From an uncultured Bacilli bacterium (lineage in GTDB: Bacteria > Bacillota_I > Bacilli_A > RF39 > UBA660), in NCBI GenBank assembly GCA_947626215.1, contig CANQRJ010000077.1, positions 1-6,882 on the forward strand: a stretch of DNA of 6,882 bases, given 5' to 3'. The notes beneath the pieces are model-generated. The model was not told where the DNA came from. It did no database searches and was given only the letters and a program-made list of their open reading frames with translations. This document shows, piece by piece, positions 1-5,965 of the stretch. Position 1 is the first letter of the stretch. Each line of letters opens with the position of its first letter. The position numbers and the translations under genes are program-made.

Positions 1-1
1 T

Positions 2-2977
2 GGAGTAACTTATCAACCTATAACACCAAGTAAGGAAGTAACGATAGAAAAAGAAGAAACCCAAGAAGGAACCTATCAAGTTTATTTTAAAGATGAAGTG
101 GGAAATATCCAAGAAAAAACTTATGAAACAAGTAAGTTAGATCAAACAGGACCTAAAGTAGATTTTGCAGTTTCAATGGAATCTGAAGAAGGAGAAAACG
201 ATTGGTATAAAAAATTAATTTTAAAAAGTACTTTTACAGATTTAGTAGGAGTAAAAGAAGCAAAATATTGTATTTCTACAGAAGAATGTAATCCAGAAAA
301 TATAATAGAATTACAAGACAAAGAATATGAAATAGAATTTGAAGATCAAAATCAAGCTCAAAAAATGTGTATATGGTCAGAAGATGAATTAGGAAATGAA
401 ACAACCATATGTTCAGAAGCATATAAAGTAGATGGAACATCACCAAATATTACAAAAATAGAAAATGAAAGTGAAGAGAGTTGGACAAAAGAGGATGTAA
501 TTTTAAATATAAATATCGAAGAAGAAGCAAGTGGAAATGTCACATGTGAAGAAAAAGAAGAAGAACAAGAGAGTTATACCAAAATAGAAGGAAGTTATGA
601 AAATAATGTATTTACTACATTCCCTTATAGTAAAACTCAAAATAGAAGTCTTCAAATAAGATGTAAAGATGAAGCAGGGAACTTAAGTGAAACAAAAGAA
701 ACAACCATAAAAATTGATCAAACAGATCCAGAAGTAAAAGAAGTAAGTGTTACAAAAGAAAAAAGAAATATCATAGTAGAAGTAGAAGCAGAAGATACAG
801 AAACAAATATTCAAGAAAATGGATATAATTATAGTTTAATAAGAGATGGAACAAAAGTATTAAAAGTCACATCCCAAAGTAAAACCTATACATTTACTAA
901 TTTAGAAATGGGAAGTCCATATAAAGTAGAAGTAAGTGTAGAAGATAAAGTAGGAAATATAGGAACCAAAGAAAGTGAAGAAGTAGAAGTCCCAGTAGTA
1001 ATATTAGGAAAAGAAATGACATTAACAGAAAGTGGAGAAGGATTGTACAAAGTAAGACATGATGAAGTGACAGAAACTTTAGATGATCCAGGATTTCAAC
1101 AAGCAGAATATAGATATGCAGGGTCAAACCCAAATAACTACATATGGTTTAATTGTGATGAAGGATATACTTATGGAGAAGAGCATTGTGAAAAATGGAG
1201 AATAGTAGGACTTGTCAATGTAATGACAAGTGAAAGTAAAGCAGAGCAAAGAGTAAAGATTGTAAGAGAAAAAGATCTTGGTCCTATCATTTGGGATTTA
1301 AAAGAAGATTTATCTAGTTCTAATAATTGGAACGGAAGTACTTTAAGTCAATTATTAAATGAATCTTATTACAATAGAACTAATGAAACATATCAAAATT
1401 GTAACCAATTTAGTGAAGATGGTTCAGAGTGTTTGGAAAGTGCTTCTGTAGAAGCAAAGTTTTCAGAAACGGGAATAAAAACTTATTCTCAAAAAATGAT
1501 AGAAGAAGTATATTGGAATATTGCTACTCCTGATGATGAAAGAAGTGATATGTTTAACCTTGAAAATACACCAATACAATATTATACAAAAGAAAGAGGA
1601 ACAAATGTAAGAGAAAATTATCCAAATATTTGGAAAGGAAAGATTGGACTACTTTATCCAAGTGACTATGGATATACAACAAGTGGAGTAGAAACTGGTA
1701 CAACTAGAAATTCTTGTTTTTCTATTACTTTAATTGATTGGCATAATTCCAATAATTATACTGATTGTTATCAAAATACTTGGATATATAATCCGAATAC
1801 TAATGATTACTGGACAATGATTTCAAGTAATTATAATAATATTAGTGTCATCCGAATTATGAATACATCTACGACTATGAACGGAGCTCTTAGAAATATT
1901 AATTCTTTATATACTAGATATGTTCTTCCTGTGCTATATTTAAAAGATAATGTAGAAATCATTAATGGAACAGGAAGTGAAACTGATCCATATCGAGCAA
2001 CATTAAATGGAGAACAAGTAAGTATAGATATTTTAGGAAAAGAAGTGCCAATAGTAAAAGAAAATGATGGAATGTATAAAGTAACACATGAAAATGTTAC
2101 AGGAACTATAAATGATCCAGGATTTCAACAAACAGAATATCGATATGCAGGGGTTAGTCCAAATAACTATGTATGGTTTAACTGTGATAATGGATATACT
2201 TCAGGAATAGATCATTGTGAAAAATGGAGAATAGTTGGACTTGTTAATGTAATGACAAGTACAAATACAGTAGAACAAAGAGTAAAAATTTCAAAAGAAG
2301 AAAGTATAGGGCATATGGCCTGGGATTCAGAAAATCAAAACGATTGGACAAAATCTAGTTTAATGAACAATTTAAATACAGGAGATTACTATAATAAATT
2401 AAAAGATTCTGCAAAAAAAATGATAAACAAAGTATATTGGAATTTAGGATGGGTTAATACGATTGCTAATTTAACGGATCCAATTTATCAACAAGAACGT
2501 AGTAATGCAATAGCTAATGAACAAGCTTACCTATGGGAAGGAAATGTAGGACTTTTATATGCATCCGATTATGGATATATGACAAGTGGAGGAAGCACAA
2601 CTTCTAGAAAATCTTGTTTAGATGAAATAACATTACTTCGTTGGCATTATGAAGAAGAGAATTCAGACTTGTTTAAATTCAATTATCCAGATTGTTATAA
2701 TAAAACATGGTTATATTTTGGCTTAGATAACGAAACATATGCTTCATTATGGCTTCTAGATAGAGCGCTTGAAGGTAAAGATACAAATGCCGTAGTAAGA
2801 ATATTTCAATCATTTCATGCTCCTAATCAAAAATCTAATTATAATGGAAGTTTAAGATTTAATTATGCGTCAGTCGAAAATGATGTTTATCCAACGATAT
2901 ATTTAAAAGATAATATAGAAATAATTAATGGTAATGGAAGTGAAAGTAATCCATTTCAGTTATCATTAAATGAATAA
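2..2977 (+). CDS. Large surface protein with Ig-like and FN3-like domains and two tandem C-terminal modules (5' end outside window)
   Basis: The frame is open from base 2 with no start, so the N-terminus lies upstream; 991 residues are visible. A GTG at 98 is in frame but sits inside a DEVGN motif and is not a start. Numbering from base 2, Ig-like or cadherin-like beta domains end in D-x-x-G-N motifs at residues 31-35, 128-132 and 223-227, each followed by a linker of the KxDxTxP type. Residues about 243-332 look FN3-like and end with DKVGN (315-319). Two related modules follow (333-675 and 676-991). Each has WFNCD, HCEKWRIVGLVNVMTS, GLLY(P/A)SDYGY, an R-x-S-C, D-C-Y and a closing YLKDN(V/I)EIING. 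Four cysteines match between modules, consistent with disulfides outside the cell. No LPxTG motif or C-terminal membrane segment is present, so any anchor must be N-terminal. It is probably a secreted adhesin-like or structural protein. The module resembles ones recalled from surface proteins of uncultured Bacillota with no known function. Confidence 0.88.
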   Translation, partial: GVTYQPITPSKEVTIEKEETQEGTYQVYFKDEVGNIQEKTYETSKLDQTGPKVDFAVSMESEEGENDWYKKLILKSTFTDLVGVKEAKYCISTEECNPENIIELQDKEYEIEFEDQNQAQKMCIWSEDELGNETTICSEAYKVDGTSPNITKIENESEESWTKEDVILNINIEEEASGNVTCEEKEEEQESYTKIEGSYENNVFTTFPYSKTQNRSLQIRCKDEAGNLSETKETTIKIDQTDPEVKEVSVTKEKRNIIVEVEAEDTETNIQENGYNYSLIRDGTKVLKVTSQSKTYTFTNLEMGSPYKVEVSVEDKVGNIGTKESEEVEVPVVILGKEMTLTESGEGLYKVRHDEVTETLDDPGFQQAEYRYAGSNPNNYIWFNCDEGYTYGEEHCEKWRIVGLVNVMTSESKAEQRVKIVREKDLGPIIWDLKEDLSSSNNWNGSTLSQLLNESYYNRTNETYQNCNQFSEDGSECLESASVEAKFSETGIKTYSQKMIEEVYWNIATPDDERSDMFNLENTPIQYYTKERGTNVRENYPNIWKGKIGLLYPSDYGYTTSGVETGTTRNSCFSITLIDWHNSNNYTDCYQNTWIYNPNTNDYWTMISSNYNNISVIRIMNTSTTMNGALRNINSLYTRYVLPVLYLKDNVEIINGTGSETDPYRATLNGEQVSIDILGKEVPIVKENDGMYKVTHENVTGTINDPGFQQTEYRYAGVSPNNYVWFNCDNGYTSGIDHCEKWRIVGLVNVMTSTNTVEQRVKISKEESIGHMAWDSENQNDWTKSSLMNNLNTGDYYNKLKDSAKKMINKVYWNLGWVNTIANLTDPIYQQERSNAIANEQAYLWEGNVGLLYASDYGYMTSGGSTTSRKSCLDEITLLRWHYEEENSDLFKFNYPDCYNKTWLYFGLDNETYASLWLLDRALEGKDTNAVVRIFQSFHAPNQKSNYNGSLRFNYASVENDVYPTIYLKDNIEIINGNGSESNPFQLSLNE
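998..2974 (+). repeat. Two tandem copies of a ~320-340 residue module within the surface protein gene
   Basis: Copy 1 spans about 998-2026 and copy 2 about 2027-2974. Both begin with ILGKE and share DPGFQQ, EYRYAG, NNY-WFNC, EKWRIVGLVNVMTS, EQRVKI, VYWN, GLLY-SDYGY, TSG and YLKDN. DNA identity is high in places: 20 bases starting ATGATCCAGG match exactly at 1083-1102 and 2112-2131, and 23 bases match at 1184-1206 and 2213-2235. Copy 1 carries an extra stretch with two further cysteines (YQNC and SECLE) that copy 2 lacks. A duplication followed by divergence of the middle part explains this. Confidence 0.85.
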
Positions 2978-2981
2978 ATTT

Positions 2982-3006
2982 TCTCTCTTGCAAAAGAGAG
3001 ATTTTT
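2982..3006 (+). terminator. Intrinsic terminator after the large surface protein gene
   Basis: The stem is CTCTCTT (2983-2989) with AAGAGAG (2994-3000) around a GCAA loop. An extra T2982-A3001 pair extends it, and it is followed directly by TTTTT (3002-3006). It lies 4 bases after the TAA stop, the expected place for a Rho-independent terminator. Confidence 0.85.
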
Positions 3007-3057
3007 CATGTAGAATGAATTATAGAAATAGAGAAACTAAGGAGGCCCTCAAGATAA

Positions 3058-3171
3058 TGTTCAACAAAATATGCCCATGCAGTGAGACCCTCTTTATATT
3101 TGAAAAAAGAAGTAAAAATAGTTGGTAATACAGGTGATAAGGACCATCCTTATCAAATTGAATTATTCTAA
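3058..3171 (+). pseudogene. Decayed C-terminal fragment of a third copy of the surface-protein module
   Basis: In the frame ending at the TAA at 3169-3171 the translation includes AHAVRPSLYLKKEVKIVG followed by NTGDKDHPYQIELF. This lines up with the C-terminal ends of both intact modules upstream (PVLYLKDNVEIINGTGS-ETDPY and PTIYLKDNIEIINGNGS-ESNPF). The frame closes upstream at a TAA (3055-3057). Just before that, GAGGCCCTCAAG (EALK in another frame) may correspond to the GALR/GSLR that precedes the same region in the intact modules, implying a frameshift. No start codon, ribosome site or full domain is present in this frame, so it is a relic of a paralogous gene or of a longer version of the upstream gene. 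The identification rests on about 30 aligned residues. Confidence 0.7.
3135..3155. promoter_or_regulatory. Perfect 9-bp inverted repeat upstream of the Asp-rich protein gene
   Basis: TGATAAGGA (3135-3143) and its exact complement TCCTTATCA (3147-3155) flank CCA. The dyad is centred about 46 bases upstream of the -35 element of the next gene. No T-run follows directly, so it is a poor terminator. It could be a regulator-binding site or an RNA hairpin. It overlaps the pseudogene and could also be chance. Confidence 0.4.
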
Positions 3172-3190
3172 TATTTTTGCTTTCTTTTTC

Positions 3191-3219
3191 TTGTTTTCTA
3201 TGAAGGTTTATGGTATCAT
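3191..3219 (+). promoter_or_regulatory. Sigma-A type promoter of the Asp-rich repeat protein gene
   Basis: The -35 is TTGTTT (3191-3196), followed by a 17-base spacer and -10 TATCAT (3214-3219). A TG at 3211-3212 makes an extended -10 (TGGTATCAT). It is about 35 bases upstream of the ATG, following an upstream terminator, so the gene is likely transcribed on its own. Confidence 0.7.
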
Positions 3220-3253
3220 TATCTCATAAGATAAATAGAATAGGAGAATAAGT

Positions 3254-5815
3254 ATGGAAGATAAAGAAAAGCAAAGTCCTATAAATGAGCAAGTTGATTA
3301 TGAAGAACAATATCAAGAACTTTTAGAAGAAGAAAAAGAAAAAAATAAAAGAAAAACATTTTTAATTTTATTAATATTATTCTTATTTTTATTCCTTGGT
3401 GTAGGTGGAGCAACATTCACGTATATTGCTTTATATGGACAAGGTGGAATTACAGGAGGTGGCTCTTGTGATTTAAATTGTGATACCGATGGTGATGGCA
3501 AATGTGACTTGAACTGTGATACAAATGGAGATGGTATTCCTGATATAAATATTGATACAACAGGAGACGGAAAGCCAAATGTAAACGTAGATACAAATAA
3601 AGATGGCATCCCTGATATAAATGTGGATTATGGTGAAAATCACAGATCTACTTTTAACCAAGATACAAATGGAGATGGCATCCCTGATAGTAATTTATTA
3701 AATCAAGATACAGATAACGATGGCAAATGTGATTTAAATTGTGATACAAATAACGATGGATGGCCAGATACGAATGTAGATTTAGATGGAGATGGAACGC
3801 CTGATGTCAATAAAGATTTAGACCATGATGGAACTCCTGACGTGGATGTCGATGTTGACAAAGATGGCATTCCAGATGTAAATGTCGATACAAATGGAGA
3901 CAATAAGCCTGATATTAATGTGGATACCAATGGCGACGGCAAACCAGACTTAGACATTGATGTTAATGGCGATAAAGAGCCAGATGTAAATGTGGATACC
4001 GATGACGATGGCAAACCAGATAAAAATTTAAAAGATCAAGACACCGATAATGATGGCAAATGTGACTTAAACTGTGATACTAATAATGATGGTTTCCCTG
4101 ATGTAAATGTAGATATTGATGGCGATGGAAATCCTGACTTTAATGAGGATACGGATGGCGATGGGAAACCAGATTTAAATATTGATGTCAACGGTGATGG
4201 AAAAGGCGATGTAAATCAAGATACAGATGGAGATAAGAAACCTGATCGCAACTTAATGGATCAAGATACGAATGGGGATGGCAAATGTGACTTAAACTGT
4301 GATACCAATAATGACGGATTCCCAGATAAAAATGTCGATGTAAATGGCGATGGGAAACCAGATCTAAACGTTGACAAAGATGGTGATGGCAAGTGCGATT
4401 TAAACTGTGATAAAAATAATAATGGTATTCCAGAAACAAACGTAGATAAAAATAAAGATGGAGTTTGTGATACCAATTGTGATAAGAAAAATTCTAATTT
4501 GAACCAAGATACAGATGGGGATGGAATCTGCGATTTAAACTGTGATGTCAATGGCGATGGGAAACCTGATACCAATGTAGACTGGGGTGGAGATCGAAGC
4601 CCACATTTCAACTTAGATACAGATTTTGATGGAGATCCTGATTATAATAAAATGAATCAAGATACAAATAATGATGGCAAATGCGATGTAAACTGTGATA
4701 CCGATAACGACGGATGGCCAGATACCAATGTAGATTTAGATGGAGATGGCGTACCTGATGTAAATATTGATAACGATAAAGATGGTAAACCAGATACAAA
4801 CGTAGATAATGATTATGATAGTAAACCTGAGACAAATGTGGATACCAATGGCGATGGCAAATGCGATGTCAATTGTGATTCAAATGGGGATGGCATTCCA
4901 GATTACAATGTCGATTACGGCGGAAATAAAAAACCAACCTTTAATGTAGATGTTGATGGCGATGGAAATCCAGATCGTAACTTAATGGATCAAGATACCG
5001 ATGGAGATGGCAAATGCGATTTAAATTGTGATACGGACAAAGATGGATTCCCAGATACGAATGTAGATGTTGATGGGGACGGAACTCCTGATGTCAATCT
5101 AGATACCGATAAAGACGGCAAACCAGACTTAGATATTGACGTAAATAAAGATGGTAAAGGAGATGTCAATCAAGATACTAATGGCGATGGCATTCCAGAT
5201 CGTAATTTAATGGATCAAGATACGAATAATGATGGCAAATGCGATTTAAATTGTGATACGGACAAAGATGGATTCCCAGATACAAATATAGATGTTGATG
5301 GCGATGGGAAACCAGATCTAAATCTTGATACGAATAACGATGGCAATCCAGACCGCAACATTGATAAAAATGGCGATGGAGAGTGCGATAAAAATTGTGA
5401 TAAATCAGATGGTGGATCATTAGATATTTCCGCGAAAGACAATAATATTTTATACATTTCTTATAAACAAGATGTTGTCGCTCCAGACATATCTCCAAAT
5501 TGGACAGGTACTCAAAAGTTAACCATTAACAATCAAAGTTCAAGAACCTTACCTTACAGTATTAAATTTACTGATGTATTAAATGAATTTAATCCTGCAA
5601 GTGAATTTGTGTATTCTGTATATCGTGATGGAGTATTAATTAAATCTGAAACGGTAGTTCCTTCTACTGAAGATTATATTGTAAGAACATTGTTAATTCC
5701 TGCTAATTCTACTTATAATTATGATATTGTTTATCGTTTTATTGATACAGGCGTTAATCAAAATAATCAAATGGGAAAACGATTTAAAGCAAAAATTACT
5801 GTAGAAGCAAATTAA
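3254..5815 (+). CDS. Asp-rich calcium-binding repeat surface protein with SipW-type signal segment and TasA-like C-terminal domain
   Basis: 853 residues. The ATG at 3254 follows AGGAG (3242-3246) with a 7-base gap. Residues 1-34 are charged and mostly acidic (QELLEEEKEKNKRK). Residues 35-60 are hydrophobic and end in GVGGATFTYI, close to the GGTxAYF-like end of SipW-dependent signal peptides. A Gly-rich linker follows (62-71). Residues 72-717 are about 50 tandem 12-mers of the form D-x-(N/D)-x-D-G-x-(P/C)-D-x-N-x, the ligand pattern of thrombospondin type 3 and related calcium loops. All 26 cysteines lie here in 13 CDxNC pairs. Residues about 722-853 form a beta-rich domain (LTINNQSSRTLPYSIKF, then YRFIDTGVNQNNQMGKRFKA) resembling TasA/CalY biofilm-fibre proteins. 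The SipW-like peptidase encoded 150 bases downstream supports this. Likely role: an extended calcium-stabilised rod at the cell surface. It may be released or stay as a membrane-anchored stalk, since no clear A-x-A cleavage site is seen. Confidence 0.88.
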   Translation: MEDKEKQSPINEQVDYEEQYQELLEEEKEKNKRKTFLILLILFLFLFLGVGGATFTYIALYGQGGITGGGSCDLNCDTDGDGKCDLNCDTNGDGIPDINIDTTGDGKPNVNVDTNKDGIPDINVDYGENHRSTFNQDTNGDGIPDSNLLNQDTDNDGKCDLNCDTNNDGWPDTNVDLDGDGTPDVNKDLDHDGTPDVDVDVDKDGIPDVNVDTNGDNKPDINVDTNGDGKPDLDIDVNGDKEPDVNVDTDDDGKPDKNLKDQDTDNDGKCDLNCDTNNDGFPDVNVDIDGDGNPDFNEDTDGDGKPDLNIDVNGDGKGDVNQDTDGDKKPDRNLMDQDTNGDGKCDLNCDTNNDGFPDKNVDVNGDGKPDLNVDKDGDGKCDLNCDKNNNGIPETNVDKNKDGVCDTNCDKKNSNLNQDTDGDGICDLNCDVNGDGKPDTNVDWGGDRSPHFNLDTDFDGDPDYNKMNQDTNNDGKCDVNCDTDNDGWPDTNVDLDGDGVPDVNIDNDKDGKPDTNVDNDYDSKPETNVDTNGDGKCDVNCDSNGDGIPDYNVDYGGNKKPTFNVDVDGDGNPDRNLMDQDTDGDGKCDLNCDTDKDGFPDTNVDVDGDGTPDVNLDTDKDGKPDLDIDVNKDGKGDVNQDTNGDGIPDRNLMDQDTNNDGKCDLNCDTDKDGFPDTNIDVDGDGKPDLNLDTNNDGNPDRNIDKNGDGECDKNCDKSDGGSLDISAKDNNILYISYKQDVVAPDISPNWTGTQKLTINNQSSRTLPYSIKFTDVLNEFNPASEFVYSVYRDGVLIKSETVVPSTEDYIVRTLLIPANSTYNYDIVYRFIDTGVNQNNQMGKRFKAKITVEAN
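3467..5404 (+). repeat. Array of ~50 tandem 36-bp units encoding 12-residue Asp-rich repeats
   Basis: The basic period is 36 bases (12 residues). A four-residue variant unit N-(L/K)-x-(D/N) followed by QDT recurs with its Gln at residues 151, 262, 337, 469, 580 and 655. The spacings are 111, 75, 132, 111 and 75 residues, so the 111-75 pattern occurs twice at an offset of exactly 318 residues. A shorter related NLNQDT lies at 415-420. This indicates two large superblocks (about residues 121-413 and 439-717, i.e. about 3614-4492 and 4568-5404), both ending in D-K-N-x-D-G-x-C-D-x-N-C-D-K. A one-repeat (12-residue) indel separates their ends. Confidence 0.9.
5006..5283 (+). repeat. 53-bp perfect direct repeat within the Asp-rich gene
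   Basis: Positions 5006-5058 are identical to 5231-5283, at an offset of 225 bases (75 codons). This is the closest pair of units in the array and marks the most recent duplication or conversion. Recombination between the copies would delete 75 residues in frame. Confidence 0.85.
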
Positions 5816-5820
5816 AAAAA

Positions 5821-5851
5821 AGAGTAACATTGTGAAGGTGTTACTTTTCTT
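5821..5851 (+). terminator. Intrinsic terminator after the Asp-rich repeat protein gene
   Basis: The stem AGTAACA (5823-5829) pairs with TGTTACT (5839-5845) around a 9-base loop, and further G-T and A-T pairs extend it outward. TTTTCTT follows, and a run of eight A precedes it, so it may also work weakly on the other strand. It begins 5 bases after the stop codon. Confidence 0.8.
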
Positions 5852-5906
5852 ATGTAAAAATCAATTTAAATAATTTCAAAAAATGTATGATAATTTTTTT
5901 AAAATC

Positions 5907-5935
5907 TTGTTTTTTAGTATAGAATTGGTTATAAT
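5907..5935 (+). promoter_or_regulatory. Strong sigma-A type promoter of the signal peptidase gene
   Basis: The -35 is TTGTTT (5907-5912), followed by a 17-base spacer and a perfect TATAAT -10 (5930-5935), 30 bases ahead of the ATG. The 9 bases TCTTGTTTT covering the -35 are identical to those at the promoter of the Asp-rich gene (3189-3197). With the terminator upstream, this gene is probably transcribed from its own start. Confidence 0.75.
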
Positions 5936-5965
5936 ATTAAATAGAGAATAGAGAGGTTTTTAGTT

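Noticed and set aside
98..100. GTG as a start codon for the large surface protein
   Set aside because: The frame is open to the left edge, the upstream codons read as a continuing Ig-like domain (TYQVYFKDE), and the GTG lies inside its D-x-x-G-N motif.
358..1133. Minus-strand open frames under the surface protein gene
   Set aside because: They arise from the purine-rich Glu/Lys codons of the real gene and have no start signals or domain features.
3015..3128. Small open frame with an ATG at 3057 behind AAGGAGG (MFNKICPCSETL...)
   Set aside because: The Shine-Dalgarno match is good, but the 23-codon frame overlaps the recognisable module relic in another frame, follows a terminator with no promoter seen, and has no recognisable features. 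Chance is more likely.
3467..5404. Regular 36-base periodicity resembling a CRISPR array
   Set aside because: There is no repeat-plus-unique-spacer structure. The period is a coding 12-residue repeat in one unbroken frame and no cas gene is present.
3467..5404. Dockerin or EF-hand interpretation of the Asp-rich repeats
   Set aside because: The loop ligands are similar, but the loops follow one another every 12 residues with no room for the flanking helices, which fits thrombospondin type 3-like repeats better.
3313..5498. Long open frames on the minus strand across the repeat gene
   Set aside because: They are low-complexity Ser/Pro- or His/Tyr/Leu-rich mirror images of the 36-base repeat, with no ribosome sites or promoters.
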